64,000 nt of DNA from Mactromeris polynyma (GCA_032209605.1 JASFXZ010000038.1:248001-312000); one strand, 5' to 3'. Positions 35,501-42,354 are shown, counted from the stretch's first letter. Made by a program: numbers and translations. The notes: generated by a model not told the origin, from the sequence alone.

Positions 35501-36697
35501 GATTTAGGCCACCAGCCCATAACACAAGTATATAGCACAATCATATATACAGTACACAGGTGTTAATGCAAAATAACAGTAACAAGATGTTTTACAATTA
35601 CAGTCTTTAAATTTCCAAGTACATAGCTACAAAGACAAACTCTCTTTTCTCAGGTCAGAAGCGTAATAAATGAAACAGGCAAGAGAACGAATAATTTTCT
35701 CATTTCTACATGATAATAACATTATAGTCTTATGATTACTTGGCAACCGCCAATACTTTAAAGGAATATAACGCTTTCGAAAATCACCCAATATAGGGCA
35801 CACCAACAGAAAGTACACAATCGCATTTGCTTTATCTGACATCAATTTCATTGTTTAAAGCACTATGGCAATGCTGTGTGTATAACAATGATTTTCACTA
35901 CATATAGTAATGTGTTGTCAAAAGTATGTGTCTAAGTTAAGTAAAATAACAAGTGATTGGTTTAATTTCAATGCAGAAAGTATTTGGTTCATTACATGTT
36001 TTGATATGTTAAAATCATAACTTGTGTTTAATGCCATAAGTAGGAGTTGTATATATGAACTATAATGTTGGTTTTAATATGTTACCTAGCAACCAAAGAG
36101 GAGAACAGGATGTTCAGATGACAAATGATAAAAAGATAGTCAGTCATTACAATGATCCTAAGAAAGCCCATTCTGGCAAGCCGATAGATCAGAGTATGTA
36201 TATACTTTCTTGTGTTCATCCAGATTCATTGTTAACTTAAATATAAAATATGATTTGTGTGCCTTTTAAGTTTAATATTTGGATACTCTGACAACATATA
36301 TTGCCATCTAGGTACTTTCGATTGTACAAATGTATTCCTACTTTTTAATTCATTGTTTGTATACTGAAGTCATTATTATAAAATTTGACATGTTGTCGTT
36401 TTCGTTAGCATATTCTTTGTTTGCTCCTGTTGCATAGAGCACAATGAAAATAGTATGAAATCAAGATCAGTGGTAGGAGGAATGCTTCACAGATTACAGT
36501 TTTTGGTTTTATCAATATCACTGTGTAAAATGTTGCAGCTATGTTTACTATGCAAATAAGGATAGAATCTGAACAAGTATGGCTTCAGAGAAGACTTCAT
36601 ATGATTTTGATTTCATTTTATGATACTGATGATTTGTCGTTGTATTACAGATTTACGTCCTACTACCGGTGTAGTTCATTCAAAGAAACGAAGATGA
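7217..36697 (+). CDS. KATNIP: Katanin-interacting protein (KATNIP / KIAA0556), 24 exons
   Basis: KATNIP is a ciliary-base, microtubule-associated protein that binds katanin subunits. In humans it is linked to Joubert syndrome (family knowledge). Coding exons: 7217-8504, 20796-20928, 21374-21606, 22553-22643, 23060-23121, 23447-23585, 24540-24580, 25106-25249, 25944-26058, 26498-26645, 27502-27699, 28240-28377, 28663-28800, 29372-29468, 30203-30380, 30919-31084, 31652-31809, 32391-32449, 32896-33006, 33672-33811, 34345-34446, 35266-35426, 36090-36193, 36651-36697. The lengths sum to 4191 nt, that is 1396 codons plus TGA, and every junction keeps phase. Residues 1-740 are Ser/Lys-rich and look disordered. 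About residues 755-1345 hold three copies of a module with WGD..Y.GL, MWLAP-like and IRIWNY signatures, matching the DUF4457/KATNIP domain. The human protein is roughly 1,600 residues, so the N-terminus is probably incomplete: the exon is open upstream to 7190, where an acceptor-like CCAG ends. The ATG at 7217 may be internal. Confidence 0.9.
7311..7365 (+). repeat. CAG/CAA (polyQ) coding microsatellite
   Basis: Mixed CAG and CAA codons encode a Gln run broken by Lys, Leu and His inside the first resolved KATNIP exon. Antisense frames across it read as Ala or Cys runs and are artefacts. Confidence 0.85.
9204..10235. repeat. Bivalve-type dispersed repeat with AGCTCACCTGAGC hairpin end
   Basis: Begins AGCTCACCTGAGCATGAAG followed by TGCTCAAGGTGAGCT, a self-complementary end. 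It continues with CCGTCGCCCGTATGTCCGTC and ends CAGGTGCTCAGGTGAGAAAT plus GCCATCATGGCCCTCTTG. Inside, a segment of about 55 bp is tandemly duplicated (9263-9367), and a 'CTACCAAGATTGTT...GGGGCGGAGCC' segment recurs. This matches repeats that are abundant in bivalve genomes. Confidence 0.7.
10685..10765 (+). mobile_element. Possible tRNA-like SINE fragment
   Basis: GTGGTGGTATAGTGTTTAGA and the following TTTGAACTTTACC resemble A and B boxes of tRNA-SINEs. Short and degenerate. Confidence 0.35.
10841..11075 (+). mobile_element. tRNA-derived SINE
   Basis: The tRNA-like head GGTTCGCTCATTTGGTGGAG...GGTCATAGGTTTGGAACC is followed by a body with TGTGTGGAGAAGTTATCAGT and TACTGGTTGGTAACCC. It belongs to the same family as the reverse copies at 4650 and 34145. 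Confidence 0.75.
11853..12283. mobile_element. Palindromic foldback element rich in GTTCATGAAC
   Basis: A 431-bp palindrome. Its ends are TTGCCCCTGTGAAATGAAC and the inverted AGTTCATGAACTATTCAGGG TAA. An 18-base perfect inverted repeat pairs 11952-11969 (GAAGTTAAAATGAGACTA) with 12201-12218. More than a dozen TTCATGAA-type octamers, themselves palindromic, fill both arms. No coding capacity. Confidence 0.75.
13091..13342. mobile_element. Second GTTCATGAAC cluster, related foldback segment
   Basis: Shares TAGTTCATGAA.TGGATATGATT with the palindrome at 11853-12283 and repeats TTCATGAAC many times. Its right end, CATTTCACCGGGGTAA, is the inverse of the left end at 11853 (TTGCCCCTGTGAAATG). The two clusters may therefore be the arms of one 1.49-kb element, or two related insertions. 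Confidence 0.6.
14680..14869. mobile_element. pogo/Tigger-like MITE with TA duplication
   Basis: A 190-bp element with inverted ends CAGTCACACCTC and GAAGTGTGACTG, flanked on both sides by TA (14678-14679 and 14870-14871). No coding capacity. Confidence 0.7.
14998..15225. repeat. Dispersed repeat, 'CCCCCTTCGAAGAAG' type
   Basis: Starts TGTCCCCCTTCGAAGAAG, which forms a hairpin, then GGTCGGTAAGTCCGTCGGTC and GATCATTAACTCAAGAACC, and ends ACAGGGGGGCATAATGTTTT. It resembles a repeat class that is very common in bivalves. Function unknown. Confidence 0.55.
17204..17341. repeat. 47-bp tandem repeat, three copies
   Basis: The unit starts CCCAAGTCGTAAGTTGTGGG and ends CAAGGGTCAAGCCT. Copies begin at 17204, 17251 and 17298. 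The third has one C-to-T change and lacks the last bases. Near-identity implies recent expansion. Confidence 0.9.
17555..17943. mobile_element. hAT-type MITE with 8-bp target duplication
   Basis: A 389-bp element whose ends are TAGGGATGTCAACGAA (left) and the inverse of TAGCGAGGTCAACGAA (right). The flanks are CTTTATAC (17547-17554) and TTTTATAC (17944-17951), a target duplication with one mismatch. Subterminal TTCGAATATTC palindromes occur near both ends. The 8-bp duplication and TIR style fit the hAT superfamily. Confidence 0.8.
20241..20546. repeat. 300-bp dispersed repeat, copy 2
   Basis: Same orientation and order of landmarks as 2846-3147, with scattered substitutions and small indels. 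It lies 250 bp upstream of KATNIP exon B. Confidence 0.75.
20796..20928 (+). CDS. KATNIP: KATNIP exon B
   Basis: It follows a 12.3-kb intron, with acceptor TTTTACAG at 20795. It encodes a very basic stretch, GVKTPRKSKRMAARL, of a kind that could bind microtubules or the nuclear-import machinery (inference). Donor GT at 20929. Joins its neighbours by split Asp and Ser codons. Confidence 0.85.
21374..21606 (+). CDS. KATNIP: KATNIP exon C
   Basis: Acceptor TTACAG at 21373. Encodes MEKRTPPPLPPRKSEEKV, which contains a proline-rich PPPLPPRK segment resembling an SH3-ligand class motif, followed by Lys/Ser/Asp-rich sequence. The frame runs a few codons past the donor (CTGAAAG|GTAATA) to a stop at about 21638, so retention of this intron would truncate the protein. 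Confidence 0.85.
21900..22155. repeat. Dispersed repeat, 'GATCAATAACT' family
   Basis: Contains TGTCTGTCCGTGTGAAAAAT, TTTCGATCAATAACTCTTGA and a second GATCAATAATGCTTGAAAAG, ending AGCGGGCACATCATTGTCC. The same motif occurs in the insertion at 829-1075. Confidence 0.55.
22325..22539. mobile_element. Mariner-like MITE next to KATNIP exon D
   Basis: The ends CGGGGTGTTAAAAAAGTTTG and CAAACTTTTTGAACACCCTG are inverted repeats flanked by TA on both sides (22323-22324, 22540-22541). No coding capacity. The element stops 13 bp before the exon D start. Confidence 0.75.
22553..22643 (+). CDS. KATNIP: KATNIP exon D
   Basis: Ser/Val-rich segment ending DDTPMLQKLKDMNKK. The acceptor TTTTTACAG at 22552 lies only about a dozen bases after the end of a mariner-like MITE. 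Donor AAA|GTAAGT at 22644. Confidence 0.85.
23060..23121 (+). CDS. KATNIP: KATNIP exon E
   Basis: 62-bp exon, acceptor ATCTACAG at 23059, donor A|GTATGT at 23122. Encodes a charged segment containing VPKWLKQEDIS. Confidence 0.8.
23447..23585 (+). CDS. KATNIP: KATNIP exon F
   Basis: Acceptor ATACAG at 23446, donor AA|GTATGT at 23586. Pro-rich start (FENPPESRDGPRPEPTKP) followed by an acidic helix-like segment, TQEEINMLIDEELSMFPEQ. Confidence 0.85.
23690..23840 (+). mobile_element. tRNA-like SINE fragment
   Basis: CAAAGTGGTTAAGGAATCTG resembles an A box and GAAGGTTCGAAATC a B box. The body reads GGATCCATTCTGATATGGC. Lies in the intron after KATNIP exon F. Confidence 0.55.
24185..24420. repeat. 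Dispersed repeat with CACACCATTGTGGGGG hairpin
   Basis: Begins TTGTCCCCACACCATTGTGG and ends GGGCACCTGTGTCCTTTGGA. The interior has CTTCTGTCAGTCGTTTGTCC. Organised like the 14998-15225 class. Overlapping small frames are shadows. Confidence 0.5.
24540..24580 (+). CDS. KATNIP: KATNIP exon G (microexon, 41 bp)
   Basis: Short exon with a strong pyrimidine-rich acceptor, TTTTTTCAG, at 24539 and donor TCAG|GTAATG at 24581. It adds about 14 residues, and it is needed to keep phase between exons F and H. Confidence 0.75.
25106..25249 (+). CDS. KATNIP: KATNIP exon H
   Basis: Acceptor TTTTACAG at 25105, donor GATG|GTGAGT at 25250. Encodes TPMQRIQKNRSKWREN and then ESWGSLSQFNKSQRGRL, a basic segment that precedes the structured half. 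Split Asp codons at the 3' border and a split Glu codon at the 5' border. Confidence 0.85.
25665..25810 (-). mobile_element. tRNA-derived SINE (reverse)
   Basis: On the minus strand the tRNA-like head spans GATAGAGCGCCTGACTCC and GTCCCAAGTTCGAGTCCAGC. The body carries AACCAGTACTTGTGACAAAT when read on the plus strand. It resembles the SINE at 3180. Confidence 0.65.
25944..26058 (+). CDS. KATNIP: KATNIP exon I
   Basis: Acceptor AAACAG at 25943, donor TT|GTAAGC at 26059. Encodes YINKAAKLAGL followed by an acidic run (PDIPEEE) that leads into the first WGD module. If the donor were not used, translation would stop immediately (TAA at 26060). Confidence 0.85.
26498..26645 (+). CDS. KATNIP: KATNIP exon J, start of module 1
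   Basis: Contains LVINIRSTWGDKHYVGITS and IEVFASTGEQITITK, the opening strands of the first family module. Acceptor CATTACAG at 26497, donor AAG|GTAAAG at 26646, phase 0. Confidence 0.9.
27502..27699 (+). CDS. KATNIP: KATNIP exon K, module 1
   Basis: Encodes IFADPSDINILPEYDKDPR, then LVDGHNRTRDDIHMWLAPF and finishes in IAMIRIW. Acceptor TTTTTCAG at 27501, donor TGG|GTAAGT at 27700. 198 bp, phase 0 at both ends. Confidence 0.9.
28240..28377 (+). CDS. KATNIP: KATNIP exon L, module 1
   Basis: Begins NYNKSRIHSYRGAKDVIM, completing the IRIWNYNKS signature across the intron. Ends in a Gly-rich CGGIEGGTEAFGD segment. Phase 0 at both ends, 138 bp. Confidence 0.9.
28663..28800 (+). CDS. KATNIP: KATNIP exon M, linker after module 1
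   Basis: Encodes TILFTMDGGILEAVSQYDE and then a strongly acidic linker (EMLSDDEPFDVERPS). Acceptor CTCCAG at 28662, donor AAG|GTGAAA at 28801. 138 bp, phase 0. Confidence 0.88.
28853..29023. mobile_element. pogo/Tigger-like MITE with TA duplication
   Basis: Ends CAGTAAAACCTCAATACTAA and, inverted, CAGTAATACCTCACTTAAG, flanked by TA. Internal GGTGGTCTTA repeats are inverted copies of AAGACCACC. 171 bp, in the intron after KATNIP exon M. Confidence 0.8.
29372..29468 (+). CDS. KATNIP: KATNIP exon N
   Basis: Acceptor TTGTTTTAG at 29371, donor AAAT|GTAAGT at 29469. Encodes ERPFTRAVGNIKQLERELTV and leads into module 2. Confidence 0.87.
30203..30380 (+). CDS. KATNIP: KATNIP exon O, module 2
   Basis: Second WGD module: VLNFTGTWGDHHYLGLTGLE then ITANPRDVRSLPGHEQD. 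Acceptor TTATTACAG at 30202, donor AA|GTAAGC at 30381. Confidence 0.9.
30919..31084 (+). CDS. KATNIP: KATNIP exon P, module 2
   Basis: Encodes VIDGDNVTMSDEHMWLIPF and LRIWNYNKSKEDTYRG, the second copies of both downstream signatures. Acceptor ATTTTAG at 30918, donor GGG|GTATGT at 31085. Confidence 0.9.
31190..31310 (-). mobile_element. tRNA-like SINE head (reverse)
   Basis: On the minus strand, GTAGTGTAGTGGATAAAGTG is a good A box and GGAGATTGTGGGTTTGAGCC a good B box. The tail is short. Intron after KATNIP exon P. Confidence 0.6.
31652..31809 (+). CDS. KATNIP: KATNIP exon Q
   Basis: Encodes ARILHVAIDEKTVSPPEGF followed by a sequence rich in Gly and Ser ending GGGLSAIG. Acceptor ATTTCAG at 31651, donor TTGG|GTAGGT at 31810. 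Confidence 0.9.
32391..32449 (+). CDS. KATNIP: KATNIP exon R
   Basis: 59-bp exon, acceptor TTCTTCAG at 32390, donor GGAT|GTATCC at 32450. Encodes STDESQNYEVVQMPGG. The split codon joins to exon S as Phe, giving a sensible GFIYQLQL junction. Confidence 0.75.
32896..33006 (+). CDS. KATNIP: KATNIP exon S, module 3
   Basis: Third WGD copy: YQLQLFSTWGDSYYVGLNGI then ELYDSSLQKIQL. Acceptor TTCTACAG at 32895, donor TCAA|GTAAGT at 33007. Confidence 0.88.
33672..33811 (+). CDS. KATNIP: KATNIP exon T, module 3
   Basis: Encodes VLENIQNDVRTPDKLIDGKN and GGHTWLAPILPNI, the third DG.N/WLAP copy. Acceptor GATTGTAG at 33671, donor ATT|GTAAGT at 33812. Confidence 0.88.
34145..34320 (-). mobile_element. tRNA-derived SINE (reverse)
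   Basis: The minus-strand B-box-like GGTTGTAGGTTCAAATCC precedes a body with GTTGTCAGTTGCTTGCAGAA, shared with the SINEs at 4650 and 10841. It ends about 25 bp before KATNIP exon U. Confidence 0.6.
34345..34446 (+). CDS. KATNIP: KATNIP exon U, module 3
   Basis: Encodes LNRVYVIFDQPTSISMIKIW and NYSKTANRGAKDFA, the third IWNY copy. Acceptor ATTACAG at 34344, donor GCA|GTAAGT at 34447. 102 bp, phase 0. Confidence 0.9.
35011..35203. mobile_element. CAGGGGTTCCA MITE, copy 3
   Basis: Best preserved copy, in the intron before KATNIP exon V. It starts CAGGGGTTCCATTTGACCCT and ends CAGCACCTAGTGGAACCGCC. It lies 62 bp upstream of the exon V acceptor. Confidence 0.7.
35266..35426 (+). CDS. KATNIP: KATNIP exon V
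   Basis: Begins LLVDDLLVYNGVLEAV and continues with PYHTILFTNNKDILRKEK. This parallels the ILFTMDGGILEAV segment after module 1. Acceptor ATTTCAG at 35265, donor TCAA|GTAAGT at 35427. Confidence 0.9.
35470..35856 (-). pseudogene. 5'-truncated non-LTR retrotransposon (LINE) 3' end
   Basis: Minus-strand ORF 35627-35851 reads YFLLVCPILGDFRKRYIPLK then LACFIYYASDLRK. This is the C-terminal pattern of reverse-transcriptase polyproteins of invertebrate LINEs (F...CP.Y.D.R..YIP....P....LL......LA.FI..A...R). On the same strand it is followed by a 3' UTR and a (TTGTA)n tail at about 35470-35492, typical of LINE 3' ends. It is 5'-truncated near 35856 and sits in the intron between KATNIP exons V and W. 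Not functional. Confidence 0.75.
36090..36193 (+). CDS. KATNIP: KATNIP exon W
   Basis: Acceptor TTACCTAG at 36089, donor CAGA|GTATGT at 36194. Hydrophilic C-terminal segment containing IVSHYNDPKKAHSGKP. Confidence 0.85.
36651..36697 (+). CDS. KATNIP: KATNIP last coding exon
   Basis: Acceptor TATTACAG at 36650. Encodes NLRPTTGVVHSKKRR and stops at TGA 36695-36697. The basic C-terminal tail RPTTGV..SKKRR fits the end of the family (inference). Confidence 0.87.
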
Positions 36698-38035
36698 GAT
36701 CGTGACCTGTGATTTATTGGCTTCAGTTATTTATTCGTAGTGCTATTGTCACTTGACATGTCGGTAATTCAGTGGTAGAATTTTCATTACACAGGTTGTG
36801 GATTCCGAATGTGTTTATTTATTATTGTGACGCTCGCTTGCATTAGAAGAGTTGTGAATGTTATAGATCTTGGTGGTATTCACGAAACATATCAAGGTTA
36901 AGACTTTCCTTAAAGAAATATTTTCTTTAATATCCATAAGATTTTCCTTTAAATATTTAGAAAATACTAAAGTGTTATTCACTAAATGTCTTATCTAAAT
37001 ATTTAGATTATATATGGCATTTGTTTCTTAAAAGATAAGGTAGTATGCATTTTCATTAGATGAAATTGATATTTTCCTTAAAGCTAAAACTTTCCTTTGC
37101 TAAGTAAATTCTTAAATGGCACTGATTAAGGTTAAGGGTTTCCTTATCTTTAACTAAGGAAAAGAAAATAAGGATAAGGACAATCTTATTGTAAACTGTA
37201 AGATGTTTCGTGAATGCCACCACTGTTGTGATTGCTGTTAAGATATTCTCAGTTTTTTGTCTCATTGCATATCCAATTTCTAATTATTATAGACTAGCTG
37301 ATGTAACACTTGCCTCTTAACTAAACATTGACTATCAATGTTATAATCAGTATATCTCATTCATCCGTCCAAATATATGTGTATGTAGTATTGTTTAATG
37401 TATTATATACATGTTGTTGCCTTTGATGTTGTCAACGCTTTGATGTAGTTTATTTTATATATAAGTACCATTTTCGGAATGGAATTACATTTTCCTACAT
37501 TTACATATCAGCCATATCAAATATATGGCCTTAGCGTATTGTTACCAATATTGTTAGTATTGTATTCATTGTTTGTATCACTGATCTGTCAAACAGCCTT
37601 ATCTCTACTTTTGTTAGATGAATTATATTTATATAACATCTGTTAGCCTCATTTTATTGTATTTATGATTGACAAGGTAAATGCTCATTTGTTCTCGGAT
37701 GCCCATATTGGTGTATCACACTGTGTTCCATTATGTAATGTAATGATAGTGTAATGCTACACTGGATTCTGACAGAGATGCTCATTATTGTATGTTAATC
37801 AGTCATCATCAGATCTGTAATGGTTATACCTGCATACACATATTTCTATGTTTCATGAAGGTCATGGTGTCGTATTTTTATCAGATATACTCACAATGTC
37901 CTATACAGTTGGATATTTCACAATGTGAAGGAAACTCCATCTGCTTGAATACTATTGAGGAATATTGTGTAATGTTGTCTTTCACTATGTGCTGTTAGAG
38001 ATTTAGTCTGATGTTGAAAATATTCACATAATAAA
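36698..38035 (+). other. KATNIP: KATNIP 3' UTR (putative), to polyA signal AATAAA
   Basis: There is no coding content after the stop. AATAAA occurs at 38030-38035, followed by the T/G-rich sequence TGTTTCTGTGTTGTGTC, a plausible cleavage signal. If used, the 3' UTR is about 1.35 kb and includes a palindromic MITE at 36871-37224. Earlier weak signals cannot be excluded. Confidence 0.45.
36871..37224. mobile_element. Palindromic MITE in the KATNIP 3' UTR
   Basis: Inverted ends TGGTGGTATTCACGAAACAT and ATGTTTCGTGAATGCCACCA. The interior is rich in AAGGAAA and TTTCCTTA blocks that pair with each other. No clear target duplication. If the KATNIP transcript extends to 38030, this element would be transcribed. 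Confidence 0.75.
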
Positions 38036-38135
38036 TGTTTCTGTGTTGTGTCTAAATACCCGAGCATAATGCTACACATGATATATTTATCCTTCAAGTA
38101 GATCGTAGTTTATGAACATTCATGACAATTTCATA

Positions 38136-38309
38136 GTTCATGCATAGTCATAATGTATCACACAGGTCATGCATATTTATGATGTATCACATAGTTCATG
38201 CATATTTATGATGTATCACACAGGTCATGCATATTCATAATGTATCGCAAAGTTCATGCATATTCATAATGTATCGCAAAGTTCATGCATACTCATAATG
38301 TATCACATA
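38136..38309. repeat. 29-bp tandem repeat, six copies
   Basis: Unit GTTCATGCATATTCATAATG plus TATCACAYA. Copies start at 38136, 38165, 38194, 38223, 38252 and 38281. Alternate copies begin GGTCATGC or GTTCATGC, suggesting a two-unit higher-order period in the first four copies. Confidence 0.92.
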
Positions 38310-39075
38310 TTCATTGATTGTCAAACATGAAGCATATTGTGATTGCGCACATCCTGCCTTTTACTACAATAGGTAGTCTTATACTGGAAACTGCAAAGTA
38401 CATGCATAATTGGACAATGCTTATACTTCAATGGTCGGGAGTCCATAAAGTGATGTTCTGGTTCAAATGGTCTACAATGTCTATGGTTTTTAAATATTAA
38501 ACATCGTGTCCGTTAGTAAATGAGCCGCTTCGTATCAAACATGCGTATTCCTCACATTCACATACAATCTGTTTACTTGTATCAAGTTATTTTCACTTAT
38601 TTTGAAAGTAAAGACTGTTTAAAGAACTGCTCGTTTTACCATGTTGGTTGGTTATGCCCGTTACATGTCATTCTGCATTCCTGGACTGTACAAATTCCCA
38701 GTGCTTTATTGATTGAGTTGTATATATATTTACTAGATACATGTATATATTCTGGTAACATATGATTGTGATGTCTGCCTCAGCTATTGTTTAATTACCG
38801 GTATCTAAAATTAAATTGTTAATATGCTATTCTAAAATTCTTATATAAAATGTTGAAGCTGATAAATAGTTGTTTTTACTATATTGTCATGATTACCTTA
38901 TGGCATGGAACAGTTTTCGAGGAGTTCACCTTGGTAAAATGTTATTTGAAAAGAAAGATTTGCTGACTGGTTAAAAGCAATGATAGGTCTACATATCGGA
39001 CTTGCCCTATGTCAACAACAGCTTTAGTTAGCAAATCACAGTAAACAGTCAGCACTTGATAAAATCTTGAAACGT

Positions 39076-39507
39076 CTACCACCAAGGTCAGGAGCTGTCC
39101 ACCACCAAGGTCAGGAGCCGTCCACCACCAAGGTCAGGAGCCGTCTACGGAGCCATCTACCACCAAGGTAGGTCAGGAGCCGTCTACCACCAAGGTCAGG
39201 AGCCGTCTACCACCAAGGTCAGGAGCCGTCTACCACCAAGGTAGGTCAGGAGCCGTCTACCACCAAGGTTAGGAGCCGTCTACCACCAAGGTAGGTCAGG
39301 AGCCATCTACCACCAAGGTAGGTCATGAGCCATCTACCACCAAGGTAGGTCATGAGCCGTCTACCACCAAGGTAGGTCGGGAGCCGTCTACCACCAAGGT
39401 AGGTCAGGAGCCGTCTACCACCAAGGTAGGTCAGGAGCCGTCTACCACCAAGGTCAGGAGCCGTCTACCACCAAGGTCAGGAGTTGTCTACCACCAAAGC
39501 CAGGAGC
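39076..39507. repeat. 23/27-bp minisatellite (about 17 units)
   Basis: Units alternate between CCACCAAGGTCAGGAGCCGT + CTA (23 bp) and the form with an extra AGGT (CCACCAAGGTAGGTCAGGAG + CCGTCTA, 27 bp). Sequence variants (CATGAG, CCATCT, GTTGTC) are scattered. GC-rich compared with the surroundings. No spacers, so not CRISPR. Confidence 0.92.
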
Positions 39508-40718
39508 CATATGAGAAGCATTACACAAATACCACAATAAACAAATTTTGATTGCAAAGAAGTTAATAGGAAGGCTTTTTTGAGAAATGTACAAGAAAGT
39601 CATGCAGCAAGCTAGTGTAAGGTGAGTGGATCTATCCATGCAAATGTGAAACTCTTAATTCAAAGAGCAATACAGCTACAAATATTCTTACAGACATAAA
39701 ACATTGAATTAAACACAACAACTGTAATATACTTTATAATAATTTACTTCATATTTTATCTGACAAATATAAATTTACAAATCATTGATAACCAGTACTA
39801 AAACACAAAAACATACTATCACAGATGTACTAAAATCAACAAGAACAACATGAGCTGTTTGTAAAATGCATATGCCCCCATGACAGCATATTGCCACAGT
39901 GACCTGCTAAAATGCAGTACCTAAAGGCTCATCCACTGACAAGCAGAAATTCTATGAAATTCTATGGCCATACATCTATGTGACTTCCAGTAAATCACTG
40001 GCAACAGTTTTCAGTCTTGAGGTCACTGTGACCTTGACCTTTAACCAAAAGGCTAAACAATCTAGTCCTCTTGCCTACAACGGGCATTCATCATACGTCA
40101 AGTATTCTCCAGTTATTAAACAATTTAAAGACGGACCGACATGAGCTTAAGATATCCCCATCCCTCTCCTTTGGAAAGTGTGGGGGGGGGAATCATGGTT
40201 AAAATGCATTTCAGAGCTTCTGGTTATATGAACAAAAGTCTGAGCTTATCATTGGCAAGTACACAATGGAAATATGAGTTTACTCTTTTTTGTGCTATCC
40301 TAGGTGTTGGTGTGTATGGCATGGATATTATGCACATGTTATATTTATTGTTTTAATATTATATCATGTCTTAATTATCCATGTACATGTATACTCAATG
40401 CCGAAATAAAAAAAAATATATAAATAAATATATAAATATACACCTTTGGCTAATACATGAACTGAACAGTTATATGCAATGACCTTTACTTGGTACCCGT
40501 CATCTAGATAAAACCAGTAGGCTGAAGTGTTTTTCGTACAATAATTTTAAATATGTGGAAAAAAATATATATCATTGATAGGTACAGTAATATTGTTAAC
40601 CTGAGGAAAAATAAAATCACTTGTATTGAAGCTTGAATTTGCTAGTATTTCTCAAAAGGTAGAAAATATTGCTGTCCTGAAGTTATGTGACATTTATCTT
40701 ATTATACTGAAAATTAAC
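39508..40718. other. Intergenic, no gene recognised
   Basis: About 39853-40045 has TGTTTGTAAAATGCATATGC and GTGACCTTGACCTTTAACC motifs of a common bivalve repeat. A G9 run lies at about 40182-40190. An AT-rich TATAAATATA stretch is at 40410-40440. No coding content is supported. Confidence 0.5.
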
Positions 40719-41327
40719 AAGAGGGCCATGATGCATTGCCAAGTTGGCCTCAAGAGTGTCTAAAAGGATTTTCAATGGTTTGACCATGTGACCTACTTTT
40801 TGACTCCACATGACCCAGTGTACCACACTGGACTTGCGTTTATGTAGTTCTGGTAAAAAATGTAGCACCCCGAGAATTCACATTTTCCATCATTTATTCC
40901 TGTGGATCTAGTATTTGACCCCAAATGACCTAGTTTCAATTATGACCTAGATTTTATTAAGGCCAACATTTCGACTATGTCTAATAGAAATAAAGTAAAA
41001 AATGTGATCTCTGGTGTGTTTACAAGGTTTTACTATAATTAGACCTAGTGACCTAGTTTTTGACCCCAAATGACCCAGTTTCAAACTTAACCTACATTTT
41101 GTTAAGGCAAACATTTTGATCATGTTTTATATAGGTAAAGAAAAAAACGTGACCCCTGAAGTGTTAACTAGGTTTTACTATAATTCGACCTAGTGACCTA
41201 GTTTTTGATCCCAGATCACACTTGGCTTAGATTGCATTGAGACAAATATTCAGCCCAAGTTTCATGCATATCAGGTAAAAGGGTTAACAAGCGCAATTGT
41301 CGATGATGGATGACAACGGACACAGGG
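40719..41327. repeat. Dispersed bivalve repeat, left part (split by LTR element)
   Basis: Starts AACAAGAGGGCCATGATG and contains repeated GACCTAGTTTTTGACCCCAA and TGACCCAGTTTCAA units, a family common in bivalves. Continuity is broken at CAGGG (41323-41327). The other end, AGCTCACCTTGAGCACTTTG, resumes at 43058 after the LTR element. Confidence 0.7.
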
Positions 41328-41485
41328 TGTAGTATTAGACTGTTTACATATCAGGCACATTGTACATGTAACTTGATACTCATGCAAGCGGGAGTTTATA
41401 AGATGCTATCATATTGTAGAGGGACACTCTGGTAGACTAGCTTGAATAAACAACATCAAACTATCTTGTGTTCTATAATACTACA
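41328..41485 (+). repeat. 5' LTR
   Basis: TGTAGTATTAGAC ... ATAATACTACA. Contains AATAAA within TTGAATAAACAACATC, which can act as polyA signal. Immediately followed by TGGTGGCAGTGAAG, where the primer-binding site should be. I did not assign the tRNA. Confidence 0.9.
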
Positions 41486-41556
41486 TGGTGGCAGTGAAGT
41501 TCAGGGATTTTCAACAGAAAAAGAATTAGTTGTATTAACTGGCATTAATCGACTAA

Positions 41557-42354
41557 TTGATTAATTTTCAACGAAAAAAGGCTCATTTTAACTTTACGCA
41601 TCCAGAGAAGTTTGATTTTGTAAAAGCAGAACAATGGGAAAAGTGGTTTAAAAGATTCGAATGGTTTAGATTAGCATCAGGACTTGCAGAAAAATCTGAA
41701 GAAATGCAAATTAATACCTTAGTGTATTGTACGGGACAGGAGGCAGAAGATATCGTGGCTTCGTTCGGACTTTCCGCCGACGATAGCAAATCATGGAGTG
41801 TAGTAACGGGCAAACTAAATCAATATTTCATTCCAAAGAAAAATGTCTTTTTCGAACGGGCGAAATTTAATCAAAGAATCCAAAGAGAAAATGAGTCAGC
41901 AGACAGTTTTGTGACGGATTTATATCATTTATCAGAAAACTGTGAATTCCGAGACTTACATGACCAAATGAAACGAGATAGGATAGTGGTCGGCATCAGA
42001 GACCACAAACTGTCGGAAAGACTGCAGTTAGATACGACGTTGACCTTAGAAAAGGCAATAGTTGAGGTGAAACAGCGGGAAGCAGTAAGATCCCAGCAGA
42101 CTGTAGTCAGGGGCAGATTGAGCAACGACACTGTGGATGTTGTACACAGTCACAAGACGTCAAAACCGAGTAAGAAACATTTCAGTAAACAACAGGCGTC
42201 GGATACCAGGGAACAAACGACGTCAGCTAGCCAATGTCACTGGTGCGGAAACAAACCAGTGCATCCAAGATCAAAATGCCCAGCAAGTGGTGCGAAATGT
42301 CACAAATGCGAGAAAATTGGACATTTCATAAAAGTTTGTCGGACAAATGTTTAG
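41557..42354 (+). CDS. gag: Gag polyprotein of LTR retrotransposon
   Basis: The open frame of 265 codons encodes a gag-like capsid region (AEQWEKWFKRFEWFRLASGL near the start, then FVTDLYHLSENCEFRDLHDQ) and ends in two Cys/His motifs, CHWCGNKPVHPRSKC and CHKCEKIGHFIKVC. The second is a classic CX2CX4HX4C knuckle. The frame opens at TTG rather than ATG, so the true start is unclear or lost. It ends in TAG (42352-42354). The protease frame continues in the same frame after this TAG, which suggests readthrough or a point mutation. Confidence 0.8.
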   Translation: MINFQRKKAHFNFTHPEKFDFVKAEQWEKWFKRFEWFRLASGLAEKSEEMQINTLVYCTGQEAEDIVASFGLSADDSKSWSVVTGKLNQYFIPKKNVFFERAKFNQRIQRENESADSFVTDLYHLSENCEFRDLHDQMKRDRIVVGIRDHKLSERLQLDTTLTLEKAIVEVKQREAVRSQQTVVRGRLSNDTVDVVHSHKTSKPSKKHFSKQQASDTREQTTSASQCHWCGNKPVHPRSKCPASGAKCHKCEKIGHFIKVCRTNV

